A stretch of 64,000 nucleotides of DNA, from NCBI GenBank assembly GCA_963795665.1, contig CAWCIP010000005.1, positions 453,550 to 517,549 of the forward strand, given 5' to 3'. Source of the DNA: DASUPK01 sp963795665. GTDB taxonomy: Bacteria > Actinomycetota > Thermoleophilia > Solirubrobacterales > 70-9. The notes beneath the pieces were generated by a model. That model was not told the origin of the DNA and ran no database searches. It was given only the letters and a program-made list of their open reading frames with translations. Positions 1-8,165 of the stretch are shown here, piece by piece. Both the position numbers and the translations under genes were made by a program. Within the stretch, counting starts at the first letter, position 1. The number at the start of each line of letters is the position of its first letter.

Positions 1-2
1 CG

Positions 3-1004
3 GCGTGCGGCAAGACCAACCTGGCGATGCTGATCCCGACGCTGCCCGACTGGACGGTCGAGACGGTCGGTGACGACATCGCCTGGATGAAGTTCGACGA
101 TGACGGCCGCCTCCGCGCCGTCAACCCCGAGGCCGGCTTCTTCGGCGTCGCTCCCAACACGAGCTACAAGACGAACCCGAACGCCATGGCCACGATCGAG
201 CGCAACTCGATCTTCACCAACTGCGCCAAGACGGACGACGGCGACATCTGGTGGGAGGGCATGACAGGCGAGCCGCCGGAACATGCCATCGACTGGCACG
301 GAAACGAATGGACGCCGGAGTCCGACGACCCCGCGGCTCATCCGAATGCACGGTTCACGACACCCGCCTCGCAATGCCCTTCGATCGCCGAGGAATGGGA
401 GGACCCGGCCGGTGTGCCGATCGACGCCTTCCTCTTCGGTGGGAGGCGCTCCACCGTCGTCCCCCTGGTCTTCGAGAGCCGCGATTGGGAGCACGGCGTC
501 TTCACCGGTGCGGTGATGTCCTCGGAGACGACGGCCGCGGCCGCCGGCGAGGTCGGGAAGCTCCGCTTCGACCCGATGGCGATGCTGCCCTTCTGCGGGT
601 ACAACATGGCCGCCTACTTCGGCCACTGGCTGACGCTCGGGCGCCGCGAGGGTGCGCGGATGCCGCGGGTCTTCCACGTCAACTGGTTCCGCAAGAGCGA
701 GGACGGGAAGTTCCTGTGGCCCGGCTTCGGCGAGAACAGCCGCGTGCTCGAGTGGGTCTTCCGGCGCTGCGACGACGAGAGCGAGACGGTGGACTCGGCG
801 ATCGGGCTGTTGCCGGCGCCCGGCGAGCTCAACACCGACGGCCTGGACATCTCCGATGAGGCCCTCGAGCAGCTGCTCACCGTCGACGACGAGGCGCTCC
901 GCGCGCAGATGCCACAGCTGGAGGAGCACCTGGCGCGCTTCGGCGACGACCTGCCCGCCGAGATTCAGGCCCAGGTCAAAGCACTCAAGGAGCGTCTCGG
1001 GTAG
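3..1004 (+). CDS. pckG: GTP-dependent phosphoenolpyruvate carboxykinase, C-terminal part
   Basis: The 5' end lies outside the window; about 334 C-terminal residues of a roughly 600-residue enzyme are present. It interconverts oxaloacetate and PEP with GTP/GDP in the cytoplasm and links C4 acids to gluconeogenesis. The visible part opens with the GTP-binding P-loop read as ACGKTNLAM, followed by the family segments NPEAGFFGVAP, NTSYKTNPNAM, GGRRSTVVPL and the C-terminal HVNWFRK. These match the GTP class rather than the ATP class (PckA). Next to the ethylmalonyl-CoA genes it would drain malate/oxaloacetate into sugars during growth on acetate-level substrates (inference). The frame is intact up to the TAG stop. 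Confidence 0.95.
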   Translation, partial: ACGKTNLAMLIPTLPDWTVETVGDDIAWMKFDDDGRLRAVNPEAGFFGVAPNTSYKTNPNAMATIERNSIFTNCAKTDDGDIWWEGMTGEPPEHAIDWHGNEWTPESDDPAAHPNARFTTPASQCPSIAEEWEDPAGVPIDAFLFGGRRSTVVPLVFESRDWEHGVFTGAVMSSETTAAAAGEVGKLRFDPMAMLPFCGYNMAAYFGHWLTLGRREGARMPRVFHVNWFRKSEDGKFLWPGFGENSRVLEWVFRRCDDESETVDSAIGLLPAPGELNTDGLDISDEALEQLLTVDDEALRAQMPQLEEHLARFGDDLPAEIQAQVKALKERLG

Positions 1005-1048
1005 CCATCGCCCTTATCGGTGCGCCCCGGGCATAGAATCGCCCGCTG

Positions 1049-2413
1049 ATGGGAGAGGAGGTCAAGTTTGAGCTCTCCGAGGAGGAGATCCCGACCAGCT
1101 GGGTGAACCTGATCGCCGATCTGCCGGGCAAGCCTCCGCCTCCGCCGCTCAGCCCTGCCACCGGCGAGCCCGTCGGCCCGGATGACCTGTCGCCGATCTT
1201 CCCGATGGGCCTGATCGCGCAGGAGGTCTCCACCGACCCCGACATTGAGATTCCCGAGGAGGTCCGCGACATCTACCGCCTCTGGCGGCCGACGCCGCTG
1301 CTCCGCGCTAGGCGGCTGGAGCGGGAGCTCAATACCCCGGCCCACATCTACTACAAGTACGAGGGGGTCTCGCCGGCGGGCTCACACAAGCCCAACACCG
1401 CCGTCGCGCAGGCCTACTACAACCGCGAGGCCGGAGTGAAGAAGCTCGCCACCGAGACCGGGGCGGGACAGTGGGGGTCTGCGCTGGCGCTGGCATGCCA
1501 GCTCTTCGGCCTCGAGTGTGAGGTCTTCATGGTCGGCATTTCGTACGACCAGAAGCCATACCGGAAGGCGATGATCGAGACCTGGGGCGCCACCGTGCAC
1601 CGCAGCCCCTCCGATCTGACGGAGGCGGGCCGCTCGCAGGCGGCGCACGAGTCGGGCAGCCTTGGGATCGCGATCTCCGAGGCCGTCGAGGTCGCCGCCG
1701 GGGCGGAAGACACCAACTACTCACTCGGCTCCGTGCTCAACCACGTCTGCATGCACCAGACCGTGATCGGCCAGGAGTGCATCAAGCAGATGGAGCTGGC
1801 CGGGGAGGCTCCCGACGTGGTCATCGGATGCGTTGGCGGCGGGTCGAACTTCGCCGGTGTGGCGTACCCCTTCCTGCGGCGGCGACTACGCGAGGGCACC
1901 GAGACGAGGTTCGTCGGCGCGGAACCGGCAGCGTGCCCGACGCTGACCCGCGGCCGCTACGCCTACGACTTCGGCGACACCGTCGGGATGACTCCGCTGA
2001 TGCCGATGTACACACTCGGCCACGACTTCGTCCCGCCGCCGGTGCACGCCGGCGGTCTCCGCTACCACGGAGACGCCCCCAGCCTCTCCGCCCTGGTCAA
2101 GGAAGGATTGGTCGAGGCCACGGCGGTAGCCCAGACAGCGGCGTTCGAGGCCGCCGTTCGTTTCGCCCGGTGTGAGGGGATCATCCCTGGGCCCGAGCCG
2201 GCTCATGCGATCCGCGCGGTCTTCGACGAGGCCGAGGCAGCCAAGCAGGCCGGGGAGGAGAGGGTGATTCTGTTCAACCTCTCGGGCCACGGGCACTTCG
2301 ACATGTCGGCCTACGCGGCCTACTTCGCGGGCGAGCTGGAGGACCTGGAGATGCCCGAGGAGGAGCTGGCCTCGGCGCTGGGGCAGCTGCCCGAGGCGCC
2401 CGCGCTCGCGTGA
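1049..2413 (+). CDS. trpB2: Tryptophan synthase beta chain, TrpB2 type (PLP-dependent)
   Basis: 454 residues, the length of stand-alone TrpB2 enzymes, which are longer than the TrpB1 that pairs with TrpA. It should join indole and serine to make tryptophan. PLP would bind Lys114 in GSHKPNTA; the phosphate-binding loop is CVGGGSNFAG and the substrate loop is ETGAGQWGSA. The N-terminal part with PTSWVNLIADLP and RPTPLLRA is typical of TrpB2. No trpA or other trp gene is nearby, as usual for TrpB2, so an indole-salvage role is likely. The ATG at 1049 follows a short gap after the PEPCK stop. Confidence 0.92.
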   Translation: MGEEVKFELSEEEIPTSWVNLIADLPGKPPPPPLSPATGEPVGPDDLSPIFPMGLIAQEVSTDPDIEIPEEVRDIYRLWRPTPLLRARRLERELNTPAHIYYKYEGVSPAGSHKPNTAVAQAYYNREAGVKKLATETGAGQWGSALALACQLFGLECEVFMVGISYDQKPYRKAMIETWGATVHRSPSDLTEAGRSQAAHESGSLGIAISEAVEVAAGAEDTNYSLGSVLNHVCMHQTVIGQECIKQMELAGEAPDVVIGCVGGGSNFAGVAYPFLRRRLREGTETRFVGAEPAACPTLTRGRYAYDFGDTVGMTPLMPMYTLGHDFVPPPVHAGGLRYHGDAPSLSALVKEGLVEATAVAQTAAFEAAVRFARCEGIIPGPEPAHAIRAVFDEAEAAKQAGEERVILFNLSGHGHFDMSAYAAYFAGELEDLEMPEEELASALGQLPEAPALA

Positions 2414-2416
2414 CGC

Positions 2417-2824
2417 TCAAGCGGCGGTCGCGTACTCGGCCAGACCGGCCCTGATGGACTCCGGGATGGGCGCGGTCGGCCCGCCGCCGGACTCGATGAA
2501 GACGTGTCTCAGCTCACCCTCGACGACGGTCTCGTCGCCGCGCTTCAGCGCGATCTCGGTTGACATCGAGCTGCTGCCCAGCCGGACGATCGTCGCTCGG
2601 GACTCGAACTCCTCGTCGAATCGCAGCGCAGCAAGGTAGCGGATGGTGGCCTCGGCCACGACCATGTCGACGCCGGCGTCGACCATCGCCTGATACCCGC
2701 CGAGCTCGCGCCAGAGCTCGGTCATCGTCAGGTCGAAGTAGGTCAGGTAGTTGGCGTTGAAGACGACGCCCTGCGGGTCGCACTCGTTGTAGCGGACCCG
2801 CAGGCGGTGGACGAAGCCGCTCAC
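2417..2824 (-). CDS. Acyl-CoA thioesterase, 4-hydroxybenzoyl-CoA thioesterase (hot-dog) family
   Basis: 135 residues, the usual length of a single hot-dog thioesterase. The N-terminal RVRYNECDPQGVVFNANYL contains the YbgC/4HBT signature with its catalytic Asp in the DPQGVVF turn. The GTG start overlaps the TGA stop of the malyl-CoA lyase gene (ATGTGA), so the two are translationally coupled. In some acetate-assimilating bacteria malyl-CoA is cleaved by a thioesterase, though the known enzyme is a lyase homologue. Malyl-CoA hydrolysis is therefore a reasonable but unproven role here. The 3' end nearly touches the converging trpB2 gene (3 bp apart). Confidence 0.85.
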   Translation of the reverse strand: MSGFVHRLRVRYNECDPQGVVFNANYLTYFDLTMTELWRELGGYQAMVDAGVDMVVAEATIRYLAALRFDEEFESRATIVRLGSSSMSTEIALKRGDETVVEGELRHVFIESGGGPTAPIPESIRAGLAEYATAA

Positions 2825-3870
2825 ATCTCGTAGGCCTTCGCCAGCTCGGGGTCCTTCTTGGCGAGCATCTCGGCCAGGTTCACCATCACCTTGCACTGCT
2901 TCCAGGTGGCGTCGTCCTGCATCTTGCCGTCGATCATGTGGACGCCGGCGCCGTCCGGGATCGCCTCCAGCACCTTCTTGGCGAAGAGCACCTCGTCCGG
3001 CGGAGGCGAGAAGACCTTCTTGGCGATGTCGATTTGAACGGGGTGGAGCGACCAGGCCCCGACGCAGCCGAGCAGGAAGGCGGCGCGGAACTGGGTCTCG
3101 CAGCCCTGGACGTCCTTGATGTCGCCGTAGGGGCCGTAGAACGGCAGGATCCCGGCCGCCGTACAGGCGTCGACCATGCGCGCGATCGAGTAGTGCCAGG
3201 GGTCCTGCTGGGCGGTCGCGCGGGGCGCATCGGGGTTGTCGGGATCGGGGTCCTCGATGACCTGATAGCCGGGGTGGCCGCCCCCGACCCTGGTGGTCTT
3301 CATTCGCCGGGAGGCCGCCAGGTCTGCGGGCCCAAAGCTCATTCCCTGCATCCGCGGGCTCGCGGTCGCGATCTCCTCCAGGTTGGCCACGCCGAGCGAG
3401 GTCTCGAGGATCGCGTGGACGAGCAGAGACCTCTCGAGCTTGGCCTTCGCCTCGAGCTGCGCGAGCAGGCGGTCCACATAGTGGATGTCCCAGGGGCCCT
3501 GGACCTTGGGGATCATGATCACCTCGAGCTTGTCGCCGATCTCCGTGACCAGCTGAGTTAGGTCGTCGAGGCACCAGGGGCTCTCGAGCTCGTTCACGCG
3601 TGTCCAGAGTTGTGTGTCGCCGAAGTCGATCTCGTTGGCGACCTCGATCAGGCCCTCCCGCGCGGGGATCTTCTTGTCGATTGGGATCGCGTCCTCGAGG
3701 TTGCCGAGCAGGACGTCGGCCTGCTTGACCATGTCCGGGACCTTGGCCCGCATCTTCTCGTTGGATGCGTCGAGGAAATGGATCATCCGCGAGGGCTTGA
3801 AGGGGATCTCGCGAGGCGGCTCCGGCGCGTCGATCGCGAGTGGCTTGAAGAAGTCTCTTGGGTTTCTCAT
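2821..3870 (-). CDS. mcl: Malyl-CoA / beta-methylmalyl-CoA lyase family (CitE/HpcH superfamily)
   Basis: 349 residues. TIM-barrel lyase of the CitE-like superfamily that cleaves or condenses acyl-CoA with glyoxylate using Mg2+. Visible landmarks are LLGNLEDAIP (metal-site Asp/Glu), WTRVNELES, IMIPKVQGPWD, LVHAILETSLGVANLEEI, MSFGPADLAAS and GAWSLHPVQIDIA. The C-terminal SLHPVQID and the length match the L-malyl-CoA/beta-methylmalyl-CoA lyase branch better than citrate lyase beta. In the ethylmalonyl-CoA pathway this enzyme releases glyoxylate and propionyl-CoA; the mutase, reductase, MaoC and dehydrogenase of that route lie within 13.5 kb. Specificity is inferred from context. Confidence 0.85.
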   Translation of the reverse strand: MRNPRDFFKPLAIDAPEPPREIPFKPSRMIHFLDASNEKMRAKVPDMVKQADVLLGNLEDAIPIDKKIPAREGLIEVANEIDFGDTQLWTRVNELESPWCLDDLTQLVTEIGDKLEVIMIPKVQGPWDIHYVDRLLAQLEAKAKLERSLLVHAILETSLGVANLEEIATASPRMQGMSFGPADLAASRRMKTTRVGGGHPGYQVIEDPDPDNPDAPRATAQQDPWHYSIARMVDACTAAGILPFYGPYGDIKDVQGCETQFRAAFLLGCVGAWSLHPVQIDIAKKVFSPPPDEVLFAKKVLEAIPDGAGVHMIDGKMQDDATWKQCKVMVNLAEMLAKKDPELAKAYEM

Positions 3871-3925
3871 GGAGGGAACGCTATCTGGACGGGTAGGCCG
3901 GGCGCGGCACGGATAGCCTCAGAGC

Positions 3926-4372
3926 ATGCCCAAGGTTCGCGAGGCGGTGCCGGGAGAGGTCGAGCGGGTGCTCGGCATGTACGAGTGGCTCTTCGCCCCG
4001 CCGGGATCGGTGCCGCCGCGCTGGGATCCGGAGCGGGCGCGCGCGGCCATCGCCGATGCGATCGCGGATCAAGAGGCGGCCGTGCTGGTCGCTGAGCACC
4101 GTGGAGACCTGCTCGGCCTCTGCACCGCGTACCTGGACATGAACTCCGTTCGCTTCGGCCCGCGCTGCTGGGTGGAGGACCTGGCCGTGAGCCCCGCGCA
4201 CCGCTCGCAGGGAGTGGGGAAGGCCCTGCTCGACGCCGCCAAGGACTGGGCGCGCGAGCGGGGCGCCAGCCATCTGGAGCTCGACAGCGCCGACGTCCGG
4301 AAGGACGCCCACCGCTTCTACGAGCGCGAGAGCCCCAGCTGGCGCTCGGTCTGCTTCGCCTGGGAGCTGTAA
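3926..4372 (+). CDS. GNAT family N-acetyltransferase
   Basis: 148 residues, one GNAT fold. Motif A is visible as VEDLAVSPAHRSQGVGKALLDAA, including the acetyl-CoA pyrophosphate loop R-x-x-G-V-G, and motif B ends with AHRFYERESPSWRSVCFAWEL. The substrate is not predictable. The ATG at 3926 is 55 bases from the divergent lyase gene start, so the two share a promoter region. Confidence 0.85.
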   Translation: MPKVREAVPGEVERVLGMYEWLFAPPGSVPPRWDPERARAAIADAIADQEAAVLVAEHRGDLLGLCTAYLDMNSVRFGPRCWVEDLAVSPAHRSQGVGKALLDAAKDWARERGASHLELDSADVRKDAHRFYERESPSWRSVCFAWEL

Positions 4373-4383
4373 TTCGATCTGTT

Positions 4384-4395
4384 ACGATATATCGT
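4384..4395. promoter_or_regulatory. Palindromic operator, probably for the downstream PadR regulator
   Basis: ACGATATATCGT is a perfect 12-bp palindrome 34 bases upstream of the padR start, followed by further ATCGTG and GATCG half-site-like words. AT-rich ATATAT-centred palindromes of this sort commonly serve as autoregulatory PadR operators. The surroundings are very GC-rich, so this AT-rich palindrome stands out. Binding is inferred. Confidence 0.55.
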
Positions 4396-4429
4396 GTTAA
4401 ATCGTGATTGATCGAAAGGAACGACACAG

Positions 4430-4945
4430 ATGCCTAGACAGACCAGCCGCTCGCGACATTACGGGCGGCACGAGATGAGGGGCGGTCGAGGTCATGGCCG
4501 CGGGCGCCATCGCGTCCGCCGCGGTGACGTTCGCAGCGCGATCCTGGCGCTGCTCGACGACCGGCCCATGCACGGCTACGAGATGATCCAGGAGCTCGAG
4601 GAGCGCACCGGAGGCCGTTGGCGCCCCAGCGCCGGCTCCATCTACCCGACGCTTCAGCTGCTCGAGGACGAGGGACTGGTGACGGCAGAGGAGGTCGACG
4701 GCCGCAAGGTCTTCTCGCTCACCGATTCCGGCAAGAAGGAGGTCCCGGAGCGCACCGAGGGCAAGCGCCCCTGGGAGGAGGGGGACGAGGACTCGCCCCG
4801 CTTCGCCGTTCGCAGTGAGCTGTTCCGCACCATCGGCGCCGCCAAGCAGATCGCCCGCGGCGACGACGACGAGCAGATGACGAAGGCCGCGGAGATCCTC
4901 AAGGAGACCCGCCGCCAGCTCTACGGCATCCTCGCCGAGGAGTAG
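4430..4945 (+). CDS. PadR family transcriptional regulator
   Basis: 171 residues. An Arg/His/Gly-rich N-terminal tail of about 35 residues (HEMRGGRGHGRGRHRVRRGD) precedes the PadR winged helix: VRSAILALLDDRPMHGYEMI, then GSIYPTLQLLEDEGLVTAEE and the wing GRKVFSLTDSGKKE. The remaining C-terminal part is helical and probably dimerises. The basic tail is seen in many actinobacterial PadR proteins. It probably represses itself through the palindrome at 4384-4395; no effector gene is adjacent in the same direction, so the target regulon is unknown. Confidence 0.9.
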   Translation: MPRQTSRSRHYGRHEMRGGRGHGRGRHRVRRGDVRSAILALLDDRPMHGYEMIQELEERTGGRWRPSAGSIYPTLQLLEDEGLVTAEEVDGRKVFSLTDSGKKEVPERTEGKRPWEEGDEDSPRFAVRSELFRTIGAAKQIARGDDDEQMTKAAEILKETRRQLYGILAEE

Positions 4946-4970
4946 CGCTCATCACCACGTTCCATGCCGA

Positions 4971-5462
4971 TCACGGGTGGTCGGAAGGCAAGGCCCCGGC
5001 CGCCTTCAACCCGGCCTGCTGATCCAGATAGAAGGCCGCCTGGCGGATCATCCCGTCCTCGAGCCACCAGACCGCGGCGCTCGGGGTCTCCACCTCGACT
5101 CCGCTGTGCCGAGTGGTGGCGATCTGCCTGACCCTGAACACGAGCTTGTCCTCGAGCTTCAGGACCTCGTCGACCTCGATCCGAAATCCCTCGTAGGGAC
5201 TGATCCAGTCGCTCCAGGCCTCCGCGAAACCCTCTGGCCCGGGGTAGTCCTGATTGACGGCCTCGCTGGCCATCACGGTCACGTAGTCCGGATGGGCGTT
5301 GTGACGGAGGAGCTCGGTGACGACCTCGATCAACTCGTCGCCCTCGACGACCGCACCGGGCGAGAACGATCCGCCGCTGGCGATCAGCTCGATCAGCTCG
5401 GCTGTGGTGAACGCTCCCTCCAACGGATCGAGGGTAACGGCCTCCCGTCTATCCTTCGCCAC
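4971..5462 (-). CDS. SnoaL/NTF2-like fold protein
   Basis: 163 residues from a GTG start. The second half has the cone-shaped NTF2/SnoaL pattern: GPEGFAEAWSDWISPYEGFR, LEDKLVFRVRQIAT and VWWLEDGMIRQAAFYLDQ. Proteins like this act as small isomerases or cyclases, or only bind ligands; nothing identifies the substrate. It converges with padR and is divergent from the acyl-CoA dehydrogenase gene with about 50 bp between the starts. Confidence 0.7.
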   Translation of the reverse strand: MAKDRREAVTLDPLEGAFTTAELIELIASGGSFSPGAVVEGDELIEVVTELLRHNAHPDYVTVMASEAVNQDYPGPEGFAEAWSDWISPYEGFRIEVDEVLKLEDKLVFRVRQIATTRHSGVEVETPSAAVWWLEDGMIRQAAFYLDQQAGLKAAGALPSDHP

Positions 5463-5512
5463 CCCGCGCCGGGCCGCGAAACCGGCGCGTCAATCGACTT
5501 ACAGAGGAGCCA

Positions 5513-6739
5513 ATGGCCGTAGCGACCGAGCAGCAAGAGAGCACGTTTCAGGAGATGACCGACGAGCAGCAGGCCATCGTCGAGATGGTCCGCGACTTCG
5601 TCGACAAGGAGATCATCCCCAACGCCGAGGAGTACGACCACGAGGACAAGTTCCCCGAACCGATCGTCGAGCAGATGAAGGAGCTCGGCCTCTTCGGGGT
5701 GACGATCCCCGAGGAGTACGACGGCATGGGCCTCGATCTGACCACCTACGCGATGATCGTCGAGGAGCTCTCGCGCGGCTGGATCTCGATCTCCGGCGTC
5801 GTCAACACCCACTTCATCGGCTCGTACCTGCTGATGAAGTTCGGGACCGACGAACAGAAGCAGTATTTCCTGCCGAAGATGGCGACCGGCGAGATTCGCG
5901 CGGCCTTCTCGCTATCGGAGCCCGAGGTCGGCTCCGACGTCCAGGGCATCAAGGCGACGGCCACCAAGGACGACGACGGCAACTGGGTGCTCGAGGGGCA
6001 GAAGATGTGGGTGACGAACGGGCTCGGCTCGAGCGTCGTGTTCGTCCTGATGAAGAACGACCCCAAGGCGGACCCTCCCTACAAGGGCATGACCTGCTTC
6101 ATCACAGAGAAGGAGCCCTGGAAGGAGAACAACGAGGGCGAGTTCGCGGGCCTCGAGATCCCGCCCAAGATCAAGAAGATGGGCTACAAGGGCGTCGAGT
6201 CGACCGAGCTCGTCTACAGCGGCTACAAGTGCCCGCCCGAGCGGATCCTGGGTGGCGAGGAGGCCGGTCTCGGCAAGGGCTTCTCGCAGATGATGGACGC
6301 GCTCGAGGTCGGCCGGGTGAACGTCGCCGCTCGCGGCGTCGGCATCGCGCAGCGGGCCCTGGAGCTGGCCCTGAAGTACAGCCAGGAGCGCAAGACCTTC
6401 GGCAAGCCGATCGCCCAGCACCAGGCGATCCTCTTCAAGCTCGCCGACATGGCCACCAAGATCGAGGCCGCCCGCCTGGTCACGCGCAAGGCGGCCCGGA
6501 TGAAGGACGCCGGCGAGCGCTCGGACCTGGAGGCCGGCATGGCGAAGCTGATCGCCTCCGAGACCGGCAAGGAGGTCGTCGAGGATGCCTTCCGCATCCA
6601 CGGCGGCTACGGCTATTCGAAGGAGTACGAGATCGAGCGGCTCTACCGGGATGCCCCGCTGCTGTTGATCGGGGAGGGAACCTCCGAGATCCAGCGCATG
6701 GTGATCGGCAAGAAGCTCCTCGAGCGCAACAAGATCTAG
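5513..6739 (+). CDS. Acyl-CoA dehydrogenase, candidate methylsuccinyl-CoA dehydrogenase
   Basis: 408 residues, a full FAD-dependent acyl-CoA dehydrogenase. Seen in order: the helical N-terminus, the substrate/FAD segment AFSLSEPEVGSDV, the FAD motif KMWVTNG, RKTFGKPIAQHQ, and the C-terminal DAFRIHGGYGYSKEYEIER followed by GEGTSEIQRMVIG. That last segment carries the catalytic Glu in the position used by medium-chain enzymes. An AGAGGAG ribosome site precedes the ATG. In the ethylmalonyl-CoA pathway a dehydrogenase of this superfamily oxidises methylsuccinyl-CoA to mesaconyl-CoA, and this is the only such gene in the cluster. The assignment rests on context. Confidence 0.88.
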   Translation: MAVATEQQESTFQEMTDEQQAIVEMVRDFVDKEIIPNAEEYDHEDKFPEPIVEQMKELGLFGVTIPEEYDGMGLDLTTYAMIVEELSRGWISISGVVNTHFIGSYLLMKFGTDEQKQYFLPKMATGEIRAAFSLSEPEVGSDVQGIKATATKDDDGNWVLEGQKMWVTNGLGSSVVFVLMKNDPKADPPYKGMTCFITEKEPWKENNEGEFAGLEIPPKIKKMGYKGVESTELVYSGYKCPPERILGGEEAGLGKGFSQMMDALEVGRVNVAARGVGIAQRALELALKYSQERKTFGKPIAQHQAILFKLADMATKIEAARLVTRKAARMKDAGERSDLEAGMAKLIASETGKEVVEDAFRIHGGYGYSKEYEIERLYRDAPLLLIGEGTSEIQRMVIGKKLLERNKI

Positions 6740-6784
6740 CGACGGCGGGCGTAGGATCGGCCTCCCGAGACAAGGAGGTCTTAC

Positions 6785-7072
6785 ATGTACGCGCGCGTCG
6801 TCAGGTTCACCGATGTCAATCCGGAGCGGATCGCCGAGGTCACCGAGCGGATCAAGGAGAGCGACGGGCCGCCGCCGGACGTTCCCTCGACGGGGCTGAA
6901 GATGATGGTCGACGAGGCTCAGTCGACCGCGGTCGTGACCGTCTTCTTCGCGACCGAGGAGGACATGCGCAAGGGGGGAGAGGCTCTCGATGCGATGGAC
7001 GCCGGCGAGACCCCCGGCACACGCGCCTCCGTCGACCTCTGCGAGGTCAAGTTCGAGATGGACGCGGGCTGA
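6785..7072 (+). CDS. Small protein, antibiotic-biosynthesis-monooxygenase-like (dimeric alpha/beta barrel)
   Basis: 95 residues, with an AAGGAGG site just upstream. The start MYARVVRFTDVNPERI and a predicted strand-helix-strand pattern resemble small dimeric alpha/beta-barrel (ABM-like) proteins, but no catalytic residue can be named. It follows the acyl-CoA dehydrogenase by 45 bases and precedes an SDR, so it may share their transcript. Function unknown. Confidence 0.65.
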   Translation: MYARVVRFTDVNPERIAEVTERIKESDGPPPDVPSTGLKMMVDEAQSTAVVTVFFATEEDMRKGGEALDAMDAGETPGTRASVDLCEVKFEMDAG

Positions 7073-7115
7073 CCGAACCGATCGGCCGAGCGAGGCCGCT
7101 TCCTAGACTGAGGAG

Positions 7116-7793
7116 GTGGAATCGGATCGACGCGTTGCGCTGGTCAGCGGGACGAGCCGGGGGATCGGCGCCGAGATCGCGCGCCAGCTCGCGGCGGACC
7201 ACGGCTTCGTGGTGTTCGCCGGCGCCCGTGACCCGGACGACGTCGAGGAGGCCGACGGGATCGTCCCCATCGAGCTCGACGTAACCGACGAGGACGAGAT
7301 CTTCGCGGCCCAGGAGCGTCTCGGCTCCGAGGTCGGGCACCTCGACACGCTGGTCAACAACGCGGGCGTCTACGGCGATCCGATTGGTGCCGCCGACTAC
7401 GACCTCGACCGCGCCCACGAGGTGCTGGAGGTCAACACCTTCGGGCCCTGGCGCCTGATCGAGGCGTTCCTGCCGCTGCTTCGGCGCAGCTCCCAGCCGC
7501 GGATCGTCAACGTCTCGAGCGGAGCGGGGCAGCTCTCCGACATGTACGGAGGCCGTGCGGCCTACCGAGTCTCGAAGGCCGCCCTCAACGCGCTCACCCG
7601 AACGCTGGCGTGGGACGAGGGCGACATGAAGATCAACGCGATGTGCCCGGGATGGGTCCGGACCGACATGGGTGGGGCCGGGGCGACCAAATCCGTCGAG
7701 GACGGCGCCGACACCGCCGTCTGGCTGGCGAGATTGCCGGACGACGGACCGACCGGGGGCTTCTTCCGCGACCGCAAGCCAATACCTTGGTGA
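7116..7793 (+). CDS. Short-chain dehydrogenase/reductase
   Basis: 225 residues, classical SDR. The cofactor loop is SGTSRGIG, the NNAG motif is VNNAGVYG, the catalytic Ser is in VNVSSGAGQLS, and the Tyr-Lys pair is in AAYRVSKAALN. The segment CPGWVRTDMGG follows as usual. The GTG start lies directly against an AGGAGG sequence, so the real start may be a codon or so different. Its stop is one base from the next gene. Substrate unknown; it resembles the carbonyl-reductase-like SDRs. Confidence 0.88.
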   Translation: MESDRRVALVSGTSRGIGAEIARQLAADHGFVVFAGARDPDDVEEADGIVPIELDVTDEDEIFAAQERLGSEVGHLDTLVNNAGVYGDPIGAADYDLDRAHEVLEVNTFGPWRLIEAFLPLLRRSSQPRIVNVSSGAGQLSDMYGGRAAYRVSKAALNALTRTLAWDEGDMKINAMCPGWVRTDMGGAGATKSVEDGADTAVWLARLPDDGPTGGFFRDRKPIPW

Positions 7794-7794
7794 G

Positions 7795-8160
7795 ATGGCG
7801 TCGACACCAGAGCTGATTGCGACAGCGATCGAGCGCTTCCAGGCCGAGGTCCCCGCCCTTGCTCCCCTGAAGCTCGTCTTCGAGCTCGAGCTGCGGGGCC
7901 GAGGCGACGTGCAGATGTTCCGGGTGGAGCTGCCGGGCCCGAAGATCTCGAAAGCCGCCTCGACCGAGGACGCGCGTGTGACCGTTGAGATCGTCCGCTC
8001 TGATTTCAACCGGCTGGCCGAGGAGGGCCAGGTGAGCGACTACCGCCAGGCCTACGACGCCGGGCACATCAAGGTCACCGGCGACTCCGGCATCCAGAAG
8101 CTGATCGCCCAGGTGATCGAGCGCCACGAGCAGCGGGCCCGGACCAAGAAGGTCCACTAG
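7795..8160 (+). CDS. SCP2 sterol-binding-like domain protein
   Basis: 121 residues, a stand-alone SCP2-fold protein that should bind a hydrophobic ligand. Supporting segments are LKLVFELELRGRGDVQMFRVEL in the first half, which forms paired strands, and VRSDFNRLAEEGQVSDYRQAYDAGHIKVTG, the typical turn with a glycine-rich exit before the C-terminal helix. It overlaps the SDR context (starts one base after its stop) and so is likely co-translated with it. No catalytic function is expected. Confidence 0.72.
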   Translation: MASTPELIATAIERFQAEVPALAPLKLVFELELRGRGDVQMFRVELPGPKISKAASTEDARVTVEIVRSDFNRLAEEGQVSDYRQAYDAGHIKVTGDSGIQKLIAQVIERHEQRARTKKVH

Positions 8161-8165
8161 GGAGG

